Origin: Streptomyces sp. SAI-135
GTDB taxonomy: Bacteria; Actinomycetota; Actinomycetes; Streptomycetales; Streptomycetaceae
Assembly (NCBI RefSeq): GCF_029893805.1
Contig: NZ_JARXYP010000002.1
Location: 5,580,001 to 5,644,000, forward strand
Length of the DNA stretch: 64,000 bases
Reading direction: 5' to 3'
How positions within the stretch are numbered: the first letter of the stretch is position 1; each line of letters opens with the position of its first letter. Of this stretch, positions 33,711-41,495 are shown one piece after another. The position numbers and the translations under genes were made by a program. The notes under the pieces are model-generated. The model made no database searches. It saw only the letters and a program-made list of their open reading frames with translations, and was not told where the DNA came from.

Positions 33711-36563
33711 GTGACGAGCGTGGATGAGGTGGAGGGCGGAGTGGCCGGCGCCTCCGGGGAGGCCGGGGGCGAGGGGGCGGCTGGAGTGAGGGGGCCCGAA
33801 GGCGGGGGCGAGGGGGCGGCTGAAGTGAAGGGGCCCGAGGGCGGGGACGGGGATGTGGTCGGCGTGGGTGTTCATGACGGTGAGGGTGTGGCCCGCGGCG
33901 GTGTCCGAGCGGGAGTGAGGGACGCCGGGTCCGGGCCGCTGCTGCTCGGGGTGCGGCATCACGGACCCGGATCGGCGCGGGCCGTGCGGGCCGCGTTGGA
34001 GGCGGCCCGGCCCCGGGTCGTGCTGATCGAGGGGCCGCCCGAGGCCGACGTGTTGATCCCGCTGGCCGCGGAGGAGGACATGCGACCGCCGGTGGCGCTG
34101 CTCGCCCATGCCGTGGACGAGCCCGGACGTTCGGCGTTCTGGCCGCTCGCCGAGTTCTCCCCGGAGTGGGTGGCGATCCGCTGGGCGCTGGAGCACGAGG
34201 TCCCGGCCCGTTTCATCGACCTGCCGACCACGCACACGTTGGCTTGGGGGAGAGACGAGGGGCGCGACGGGCCGACGGAGCAGGGGGACGAGTCCGCCGC
34301 CCAGCTACCGGGGCCGCCGGAGCCCAGCGGGTCCGGTGCACCGGCCACGCAGGACACCCGGCCGTCGGGTGTGAGCGACGGCGGGACTCCGGACACACGT
34401 GGCACCGGCCAGTCCGGCGAACGCTCCGCTCAGGGGGAAGCGGACGCAGTGCCCGCAGGCGGGGACACCGCTCCGGGCGGGGAGCCCGCCGTTCACGAGG
34501 CCGTCCGGGTGGATCCGCTCGGGGTGCTTGCCGAGGCTGCCGGGTACGACGATCCCGAGCGGTGGTGGGAGGACGTCGTCGAGCACCGGGGTGCCGGGCA
34601 GGGGGACGTGTTCGAGCCGTTCACCGTGCTGGAAGAGGCGATGGGGGTCCTGCGGGAGACGTACGGCACCGGTGGACACGACCGGGACCTGGTGCGGGAG
34701 GCGTACATGCGGCTCCAGGTGCGGGCGGCACAGCGGGAGTTCGGGGACGATGTGGCCGTGGTGTGCGGCGCCTGGCACGTGCCCGCGCTGCGGCGCAAGA
34801 GCACGGTCGCCGCCGACAAGGCCCTGTTGAAGGGGCTGCCCAAGGTCAAGGCGGACATGACGTGGGTGCCGTGGACGCATCGCCGGCTGTCGCGGCACAG
34901 CGGTTACGGCGCGGGAATCGACTCGCCCGGCTGGTACGGGCACCTGTTCGGCGCACCGGACCGGCCTGTCGAGCGGTGGCTCACCAAGGTGGCGGGGCTG
35001 TTGCGCGAGGAGGACCGGATCGTGTCCTCGGCGCACGTCATCGAGGCCGTACGACTGGCCGAGACACTCGCGGCCATGCGCGGCCGCCCCCTGCCCGGCC
35101 TGAGCGAGACGACCGACGCGGTGCGGGCGGTGATGTGCGAGGGCTCGGACGTGCCCTTGGCGCTGGTGCACGACCGGCTGGTGGTCGGGGACGTCCTGGG
35201 CGAGGTGCCGCAGACGGCGCCCGCGGTGCCGTTGCAGCGGGACCTCGACCGGATCCAGCGGCGGCTTCGGCTCAAACCGGAGGCGCTGGAGCGGGAGTTG
35301 GAGCTGGACCTGCGCAAGGAGAACGACGCCGCGCGCAGCAGGCTGCTGCACCGGCTGCGGCTCCTGGGCGTGGCGTGGGGCGAGCCGGCGCTCTCACGGG
35401 GGAGCACGGGCACGTTCCGGGAGACGTGGCGGCTGCGGTGGGAGCCGGAGTTGTCGGTGCGGGTCGCCGAGGCGGGGGTGTGGGGGACGACGGTGCTCGC
35501 CGCGGCGACGGCCAGGGCGGAGGCGGACGCCGTCTCCGCGGCCGGGCTCTCCGAGGTCACCGCCCTCGCCGAGCGCTGTCTGCTGGCCGAACTCCCCGAC
35601 GCCCTGCCGACGGTGATGCAGATCCTCGCCGACCGCGCCGCGCTGGACGCGGACGTCGGCCATCTCGCCCAGGCACTGCCGGCCCTGGTCCGTTCCCTGC
35701 GCTACGGCGATGTGCGCGGCACCGACACCGGCGCCCTGACGGAGGTCGCCGCCGGCCTCGCCGAACGGGTCTTCGTCGGCCTGCCCCCGGCCTGTGTCGC
35801 GCTGGACGCGGAGGCGGCGGAGGAGATGCGGCGCCATGTGGACGCGGTCCACGGGGCGGTGGGGCTGCTGGGCGAGGCAGCGGCACCGGGGGACACGGTG
35901 GCGACTGCGGAGCAGGGCGGCGGCGACCCGAGTGCCGTTACGCCGACTGCACCGAGGCCGGCCGGCACGGAGGAGGCGCCGGCACCGGCGCCTCGGGGAC
36001 TTCGTGGCCGCTGGCAGGCCGTGCTCAAGGTGTTGTCCCTGCGGGACACCGTGCCCGGGGTGATCAGGGGACGGGCTGTGCGACTGCTGCTGGACGACGG
36101 GGAGTTGGCGCAGGACGAGGCGGCGCGGCTCATGGGGCTCGTCCTGTCGCCGGGGACGGAGCCGGCGGATGCGGCCGCGTGGATCGAGGGGTTCGTCGGG
36201 GGCGGGGCCGGCGGCGGGATGCTGCTCGTGCACGACGAGCGGCTGCTCGGACTCGTCGACGCCTGGCTGACCGGGGTGTCGGCGGAGGCGTTCACCGATG
36301 TGCTGCCGTTGCTGCGGCGCACGTTCTCGGCGTACGAGCCGGGAGTGCGCCGGACCCTGGGCGAACTGGTCCGGCGGGGTCCGGGACAGCGGGGGAGCGC
36401 GGCGGGGGCCGGTTCCGGGATACCGGGTTTCGGGGACGGCCTCGACAGCGACCGGGCCGACGCCGTGCTGCCGGTGGTGCGGCTGCTGCTCGGCCTGGAC
36501 GACGACCACGACGACGACTTGGCGGAAGCCGACGACAACGACCTTGCGGGGGTGGCGGGATGA
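33711..36563 (+). CDS. DUF5682 family protein of the MoxR/VWA cluster
   Basis: 950 residues if GTG 33711 is used (GTG 33630 would add 27). A low-complexity Gly/Glu start precedes the family core, recognisable by GVRHHGPGSA (80-89), VVLIEGPPEAD and FIDLPTTH. This N-terminal part resembles TraB/ChaN-type folds, with His and Glu residues that could hold a metal. A disordered insert of about 90 residues splits the core, after which AVVCGAWHVPAL and RHSGYGAGIDSPGWYGHLF are family features. The C-terminal half is helical repeats. The reaction is unknown. The stop overlaps the next small frame by ATGA. Confidence 0.85.
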   Translation: MTSVDEVEGGVAGASGEAGGEGAAGVRGPEGGGEGAAEVKGPEGGDGDVVGVGVHDGEGVARGGVRAGVRDAGSGPLLLGVRHHGPGSARAVRAALEAARPRVVLIEGPPEADVLIPLAAEEDMRPPVALLAHAVDEPGRSAFWPLAEFSPEWVAIRWALEHEVPARFIDLPTTHTLAWGRDEGRDGPTEQGDESAAQLPGPPEPSGSGAPATQDTRPSGVSDGGTPDTRGTGQSGERSAQGEADAVPAGGDTAPGGEPAVHEAVRVDPLGVLAEAAGYDDPERWWEDVVEHRGAGQGDVFEPFTVLEEAMGVLRETYGTGGHDRDLVREAYMRLQVRAAQREFGDDVAVVCGAWHVPALRRKSTVAADKALLKGLPKVKADMTWVPWTHRRLSRHSGYGAGIDSPGWYGHLFGAPDRPVERWLTKVAGLLREEDRIVSSAHVIEAVRLAETLAAMRGRPLPGLSETTDAVRAVMCEGSDVPLALVHDRLVVGDVLGEVPQTAPAVPLQRDLDRIQRRLRLKPEALERELELDLRKENDAARSRLLHRLRLLGVAWGEPALSRGSTGTFRETWRLRWEPELSVRVAEAGVWGTTVLAAATARAEADAVSAAGLSEVTALAERCLLAELPDALPTVMQILADRAALDADVGHLAQALPALVRSLRYGDVRGTDTGALTEVAAGLAERVFVGLPPACVALDAEAAEEMRRHVDAVHGAVGLLGEAAAPGDTVATAEQGGGDPSAVTPTAPRPAGTEEAPAPAPRGLRGRWQAVLKVLSLRDTVPGVIRGRAVRLLLDDGELAQDEAARLMGLVLSPGTEPADAAAWIEGFVGGGAGGGMLLVHDERLLGLVDAWLTGVSAEAFTDVLPLLRRTFSAYEPGVRRTLGELVRRGPGQRGSAAGAGSGIPGFGDGLDSDRADAVLPVVRLLLGLDDDHDDDLAEADDNDLAGVAG

Positions 36564-36739
36564 CGGCCGAGGTAGCTCGGACACCGGGGAGCGGGGCCGG
36601 CAGGACAGTGGCCCCTGCCGGGGACGGGCGTGGGGTCGCACCCGGGAACGGGACCGGGTCGCGGGTGACGCACGGCCCGGTGACGAGCATGACCGTGGTT
36701 CCGCTCTGGGACCGGTTCAGGACGGGGGGACGGGCATGA
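36560..36739 (+). CDS. Small 59-residue frame coupling DUF5682 to VWA
   Basis: Starts in an ATGA overlap with the DUF5682 stop and ends in an ATGA overlap with the VWA start, so it fills the gap exactly. The sequence (start MTAEVARTPGSG, end VVPLWDRFRTGGRA) is polar and Gly/Arg-rich with no domain. Overlaps at both ends are hard to get by chance and suggest it is translated, perhaps only to pass ribosomes on to the VWA gene. Confidence 0.5.
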   Translation: MTAEVARTPGSGAGRTVAPAGDGRGVAPGNGTGSRVTHGPVTSMTVVPLWDRFRTGGRA

Positions 36740-38025
36740 CGACCGAGCCGAAGGAGCCGAAGGAGCCGAAGGTGCCGAACGAGCCGACGGAACCGGTTGC
36801 CTCACCCACACCCCCTGCGCCCACACCCCCTTCACCCACACCCCCTTCACCCACCCTCCCTTCCCCCACCCTCCCTTCCCCCGACGACGAGCGCCTGCGG
36901 CGTTGGCGGCTTGTGCTGGGTGGGGAGGCGGCTGACGGGACCGGGTGCACGCTCAGTGCGCAGGATGCCGCGATGGACGGGGCGTTGAGCGCGCTCTACG
37001 GCAGGGGGGACGGGAAGGGTCAGGCGGGGAAGGAGCGTTCGGCGGGGCTCGGGGCCTCGGCACCGTCCGTGGCGCGGTGGCTGGGGGACATCCGGACGTA
37101 CTTCCCGTCCTCCGTCGTGCAGGTCATGCAGAGGGACGCCATCGACCGGCTCGGGCTGTCCACCCTGCTGCTCGAACCGGAGATGCTGGAGGCGGTCGAG
37201 GCCGACGTGCACCTGGTCGGCACGCTGCTCTCGCTCAACAAGGCGATGCCGGAGACGACGAAGGAGACGGCCAGGGCGGTCGTGCGCAAGGTCGTCGAGG
37301 ATCTGGAGAAGCGGCTCGCCACCCGCACCCGCGCCACGCTCACCGGCGCCCTCGACCGCAGCGCCCGGATCAACAGGCCGCGCCACCACGACATCGACTG
37401 GAACCGCACGATCTCGGCCAACCTCAAGCACTACCTGCCCGAGTACCGCACGATCGTGCCCGAGCGGCTCGTCGGCTACGGCCGGGCCTCCCGCTCGGTG
37501 AAGAAGGAGGTCGTCCTCTGCATCGACCAGTCGGGGTCGATGGCGGCGTCCGTCGTCTACGCGTCCGTGTTCGGTGCGGTGCTGGCGTCCATGCGGTCGA
37601 TCGACACACGGCTCGTCGTCTTCGACACGGCGGTCGTCGACCTCACCGACCAGCTCGACGACCCCGTGGACGTGCTCTTCGGGACGCAGCTCGGCGGCGG
37701 CACGGACATCAACCGGGCGCTGGCGTACTGCCAGTCGCAGATCACCCGGCCCGCGGAGACGGTGATGGTGCTGATCAGCGACCTCTACGAGGGAGGCATA
37801 CGCAACGAGATGCTCAAGCGGGTCGCGGCGATGAAGGCGTCCGGGGTGCAGTTCGTGACCCTGCTCGCCCTGTCGGACGAGGGGGCGCCCGCCTACGACC
37901 GGGAGCACGCGGCCGCGCTCGCCGCCCTGGGGGCACCGGCGTTCGCCTGTACTCCCGATCTGTTCCCGGAGGTGATGGCGGCGGCGATCGAGAAGCGTCC
38001 GCTCCCGATACCGGATCCGGTGTGA
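36736..38025 (+). CDS. VWA-domain protein of the MoxR/VWA cluster
   Basis: 429 residues. A disordered start with repeats of the PTPPSP type (DNA tandem repeats at about 36800-36885) leads to a helical domain of about 200 residues and a C-terminal von Willebrand factor A domain. The MIDAS metal site is intact: DQSGS (D264-S268), the threonine in GGGTDIN and the aspartate in LISDLYEGG. VWA proteins of this kind are partners of MoxR ATPases. Equivalent to E. coli yehP by domain content. No signal peptide, so the complex is cytoplasmic. Confidence 0.9.
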   Translation: MTTEPKEPKEPKVPNEPTEPVASPTPPAPTPPSPTPPSPTLPSPTLPSPDDERLRRWRLVLGGEAADGTGCTLSAQDAAMDGALSALYGRGDGKGQAGKERSAGLGASAPSVARWLGDIRTYFPSSVVQVMQRDAIDRLGLSTLLLEPEMLEAVEADVHLVGTLLSLNKAMPETTKETARAVVRKVVEDLEKRLATRTRATLTGALDRSARINRPRHHDIDWNRTISANLKHYLPEYRTIVPERLVGYGRASRSVKKEVVLCIDQSGSMAASVVYASVFGAVLASMRSIDTRLVVFDTAVVDLTDQLDDPVDVLFGTQLGGGTDINRALAYCQSQITRPAETVMVLISDLYEGGIRNEMLKRVAAMKASGVQFVTLLALSDEGAPAYDREHAAALAALGAPAFACTPDLFPEVMAAAIEKRPLPIPDPV

Positions 38026-38054
38026 ACGACGTCCGCATGTTGGAGATTTGTCGA

Positions 38055-38111
38055 CCCTGTTACCTGCGGTTCGCCCAGCAAATCGGACATGACTACGCAT
38101 CGGTAACAGGG
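38055..38111. promoter_or_regulatory. Inverted GTTACC elements upstream of an exported protein
   Basis: CCCTGTTACC (38055-38064) and GGTAACAGGG (38102-38111), perfect 10-bp arms 37 bases apart, 144 bases before the start of the exported protein gene. GTTAC/GTAAC half-sites resemble those reported for the response regulator MtrA, but the spacing is unusual. A pyrimidine-rich tract (38158-38232) follows. Confidence 0.5.
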
Positions 38112-38254
38112 GACTTGCGCGACCTCGGGCACCCCGTGCAAGGATCGGGTTCTCCACAGTCTTCACCCTTCCCCTCCGTTTCCCTTTCGCCTTCGTTCCG
38201 TTTTCCTCCGTTCCCTTTCGCTTCGTTCTGTCGCACGGAAGGACCAGCCCTCTC

Positions 38255-39244
38255 TTGACCTGGTCAGCAGCCTTTCCCGGTGTCGCTGTGCGCGTGCTGC
38301 GCGCGGCGGTCGGGCGGCGCGCGCTGCAGGTGGGGCTGCTGGTCGGCGGGTTGTTCGTGCTCGGCTTCCTCTGCGGGGAGCAGGCACAGGCGGCGGACGG
38401 CACGGGGGAGTTGCCGGGTACGACGGTGGGGCAGTCGGTGAACCTCCCGTCCGCGCCGACGGCCACAGGGACCGACGCGGACAGGAACCCGGACCCGGAC
38501 CCGGCAAAGCACGGCACCCCCGATCCCGTCGCCCCCGAAGCCGGCAACGTCGACACCGTCACCCACCCGTCCGACGACACCGTCCTCCGCCCGGTGACCG
38601 AGGACGTCATCGGCGCCGTGACCGACGGTGTCGTGCGGCCGGTGGGTGATCTGGTCGCACCGGTCGGGAACCTGGTCGAGACCGTGACCACGGGGTTGAC
38701 CGAGACGGTCGGGATACCGGCGCAGCCCACGCTCCCGGAGTGGCCGTCGTTCCCCGAGTCCCCGTCGTGGCCGACCCTGCCGACGGTGCCGGGTGCCCCC
38801 ACGGTGCCGGGCCTGCCCGGGACTCCGGTCCAGACCCTGCCCGTGCCCGCACCGGCCACCTCGGCGCCGCAGCAGCCCCAGTCGGGCGAGCAGACGGTGG
38901 AAAGCCCGGCCGGGGACAAGGGCTCGGCGCACGGCGGTGCCGTGTACGGGCCGCGGTTCGCCGGTCACGCCACCGTGGCCGGCGGTGCCGTCCGAGGCCC
39001 CGCCCACCGCACGAATTCCACGTCCACCGCCCACGCGCCCGCGCAGCAGGCGCCCTCGGACAACCCGGGCGGAGTCCTGGGCGGCAAGTCGGCCGTGGAC
39101 AACGGCTCGTCGCGGCACGGCGACGCGCACGCCATCACCCCCGGCCACCGGGCGCCGCTGCGGCTCGTGCCCGGTGCCGCCGCGAGCGTCGAAGGGGCCG
39201 GGACCCGGGACAGGCACCGGGACATCCCCGTCTTCCCCGGCTAG
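38255..39244 (+). CDS. Exported low-complexity protein
   Basis: 329 residues from TTG 38255, with GGAAGGA at 38237-38243. The N-terminus is a long signal or anchor sequence (ALQVGLLVGGLFVLGFL, ending near EQAQA). The mature part is rich in Pro, Val, Thr and Asp with a segment of short repeats (PTLPEWPSFPESP, PTLPTVPGAPTVPGLPG), then a His/Gly-rich basic tail. The VTDGVVRPVGDLVAPVGNLV segment resembles repeats in the next gene, suggesting common origin. No sorting motif and no enzyme motif are seen. Confidence 0.75.
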   Translation: MTWSAAFPGVAVRVLRAAVGRRALQVGLLVGGLFVLGFLCGEQAQAADGTGELPGTTVGQSVNLPSAPTATGTDADRNPDPDPAKHGTPDPVAPEAGNVDTVTHPSDDTVLRPVTEDVIGAVTDGVVRPVGDLVAPVGNLVETVTTGLTETVGIPAQPTLPEWPSFPESPSWPTLPTVPGAPTVPGLPGTPVQTLPVPAPATSAPQQPQSGEQTVESPAGDKGSAHGGAVYGPRFAGHATVAGGAVRGPAHRTNSTSTAHAPAQQAPSDNPGGVLGGKSAVDNGSSRHGDAHAITPGHRAPLRLVPGAAASVEGAGTRDRHRDIPVFPG

Positions 39245-39295
39245 GGCAGACCTTCCCCCGCCGACCTGCCGCGCGGGGGCGGAACAGGTCTGCCC
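39244..39295 (+). terminator. Hairpin at the end of the exported protein gene
   Basis: GGGCAGACC (39244-39252) pairs with GGTCTGCCC (39287-39295); an inner CCCCCGC/GCGGGGG stem extends it. It starts at the last base of the stop codon. Confidence 0.5.
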
Positions 39296-39417
39296 CAGCC
39301 GTTCGGACACCCCCCAGATCTCCCGTAGATCTCCGGACGGATCCCCCCTGGAGCCCTGTGGCTCCGGATGTCCCCCTGCCTCTCCAGGCACCCAAGATCC
39401 AGGGATCTGACGCACTC

Positions 39418-40956
39418 ATGAACAAGAACATCCGCCGTTCCATCGTCATAGCCGCCGGCGTCACCGGTGCGTGGGCACTCGGCTCCGCCGTCGCCAGCGC
39501 GGACGAACTCCCGGCCACCTCCCTCTCCATGACGGACCCGACGACCGACACCCTCGGCACGGTCACCGGCACCCTCGACGGTGCGGTCTCCGACGTCACC
39601 GCCGCCGACGCCCCCGTCGAGGCCCGTACCGCGGACTCGCGCGTGACCACCTCACAGGTCACCGCCGCACCCACGTCCCAGGCCGCTCGCGCAAAGGCCG
39701 CCAAGGTGAAGGGCGCCGCGGCCATCCAGGGTGCGAAGGCGGCCCGCGCCGCACAGGCCGAGGCGAAGGCCAACGCCGCCCAGGCAGCCGCCGCCAAGGC
39801 CTCCGAGATCGCGGCAACCACCACACCCAGCACACTCACCGCACCGACCGCACCCACCATCCCCACCACCCCCACCATCCCCACCACCCCCGAGCAAGGC
39901 GTCGACTACCTCTTCGGCCCCCTCTCCGTCTTCGCCCCCGAGGTGGAGCGCGCCCTGGCCGGCGCCCAGACGAAGCTCCAGGGGATCTCGGGGGTCTCCT
40001 CCGTCCCCCGCCCCGTCACGCCCGTCGCCGACCAGACGGTGGCCGCGGTCGTGCCGCCCGTCGTGACCGCCGCCGTGGACGGTGTGGTGCCGGTCGCCGG
40101 GCACGCGGTGGACGGTGTCGTGCCGGTCGCCGAGGGAGTCGTGCCCACCGTCGGGCGGACCGTGGGCCAGGTGACCCCGACCGCCGGAGGAGCCGTGGAC
40201 GGCGTCGCGCGGACCGCGGGGCACGCGGTGGGCGCGGCGACCGGACTCGCGTACGGCGTCGTCGGGGACGTGTCCCCGGTCGTCGGCGGCGCAGTCGCCG
40301 GAGTCGGGGAGATCCAGGACGGTGTGGCCGGGTACACCACCGGCACGGTCGCCGGCGTGCTCCCGGTCGCCGACGGGGTTGCCGCCGACGTGCCGCCGTA
40401 CGCCACCGGTCTGGTCGGGCAGGTCGCCCACGACACCACCGACGCCGTGCTGCCGCCGGTGGTGAACACCGCCGTGCACGGTGTGGTGCCGGTCGCCGGG
40501 CAGGCCGTCACGGACGCGACCGGCCTGGCGAACGGCGTCACGCGGGACGTCACGCCCTTCGCCGCCGGAGTCGTCGGGGACGTGGCGCCGCTCGCGTACG
40601 GAGTGGCGGGCCACGCCACCGGCCTGGCCCACGGCGTGACGGGCGAGGTCCCGCCCTTCGCGCACGGTGTCGCCGGGGCCGTACAGCCCGTCGTCGACAC
40701 CGTCACCCGTACGGCCGAGCCGGTCGTCGACAGTGCCACGACGCTCGCGTACGGCGTGACGGGTGACGTCGCACCCTTCGCCACCGGCGTCGTCGGCGAG
40801 GTCGCCCCCGTCGCCGCGCAGGTCGGTCCTTTCGCCGGTGATCTGACCGGGACCCTCCAGGACGGCACGGGACCGCTCGCCGGGCACGCCGTCACCGGCG
40901 TCCAGGGTGTGGCCGTGTCCCTCACCCCGGGTTACGCGCAGGACCACCGCGTCTGA
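39418..40956 (+). CDS. Secreted repeat protein of GV(A/T)GDVxP type
   Basis: 512 residues from ATG 39418. Signal peptide MNKNIRRSIVIAAGVTGAWA ending near ASA, a Lys/Ala-rich helical section (about 85-140), a Thr/Pro hinge (TIPTTPTIPTTP), then about 300 residues of degenerate repeats such as GVVPVAGHAVDGVVPVA, GVVGDVSPVVGG and GVTGDVAPFATGVVGEVAP. The period is about 11-14 residues, with Val/Ala at regular places, so an extended beta or coiled surface structure is plausible. No wall-anchoring motif. There is no strong ribosome site. Adjacent to the other exported protein and probably related. Confidence 0.78.
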   Translation: MNKNIRRSIVIAAGVTGAWALGSAVASADELPATSLSMTDPTTDTLGTVTGTLDGAVSDVTAADAPVEARTADSRVTTSQVTAAPTSQAARAKAAKVKGAAAIQGAKAARAAQAEAKANAAQAAAAKASEIAATTTPSTLTAPTAPTIPTTPTIPTTPEQGVDYLFGPLSVFAPEVERALAGAQTKLQGISGVSSVPRPVTPVADQTVAAVVPPVVTAAVDGVVPVAGHAVDGVVPVAEGVVPTVGRTVGQVTPTAGGAVDGVARTAGHAVGAATGLAYGVVGDVSPVVGGAVAGVGEIQDGVAGYTTGTVAGVLPVADGVAADVPPYATGLVGQVAHDTTDAVLPPVVNTAVHGVVPVAGQAVTDATGLANGVTRDVTPFAAGVVGDVAPLAYGVAGHATGLAHGVTGEVPPFAHGVAGAVQPVVDTVTRTAEPVVDSATTLAYGVTGDVAPFATGVVGEVAPVAAQVGPFAGDLTGTLQDGTGPLAGHAVTGVQGVAVSLTPGYAQDHRV

Positions 40957-41116
40957 CCGTCCCCCACCGACGACTCCGTGAGGCGACGGGTCCCGGACGG
41001 CCGAAAGCCGTCGGTTCGTTCTGCCGGAACCTCGCGGACAGGGCGCAGGGATCCCCATTGGGGTGGGGATCCACCGCCCGGGCCCCTCGAAGAACGTGCA
41101 CAAGGGGTCGTACCAG

Positions 41117-41152
41117 GGGCCTCACCGGGACAACCCCATCCCGGTGAGGCCC
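41117..41152. terminator. Hairpin terminator after the repeat protein
   Basis: Perfect 14-bp stem (41117-41130 with 41139-41152, loop CAACCCCA), 160 bases after the stop codon. It is followed by a 9-bp tandem array. Confidence 0.7.
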
Positions 41153-41166
41153 TACCCATGTGAATC

Positions 41167-41238
41167 ATGGAGGTCATGGAGGTCATGGAGGTCACGTAGA
41201 TCACGTGGATCATGGGGATCATGCGGCTCACGGGGTCG
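41167..41238. repeat. 9-bp tandem repeat array, eight units
   Basis: Three exact copies of ATGGAGGTC (41167-41193) followed by five diverged units to 41238. In one plus-strand frame it reads His-Gly-Gly and His-Val-Asp triplets. It lies between the secreted repeat protein and sucC, where no gene is supported (40957-41495). Confidence 0.85.
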
Positions 41239-41294
41239 TGAAAGTCGCCCCACGACCTCACACGCGGCACGCCGTGCCAGTGAGGGCGGCATCA

Positions 41295-41310
41295 TGTGAC
41301 AGGTATCACC
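41295..41310. promoter_or_regulatory. CRP-like site upstream of sucC
   Basis: TGTGA (41295-41299), six bases, TCACC (41306-41310). This matches the core of cAMP-receptor-protein sites with one change. It is 185 bases before the sucC start. Confidence 0.35.
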
Positions 41311-41495
41311 GCTCAGGTGTGACCCTCGATTTAGGGGCCCCCGGCAAGCAGCGATAACCTGCGAGACGGACATGCCGCGCGCTCGGACACCGTGTGCGCC
41401 TCCCTTGTGACAGACACCGGTCGGACGTCACGTTGCCCTCGCGGCACGCCCACGCAGACAACGAACCGCGAGATCACTGATAGGGACGGAAGCGC

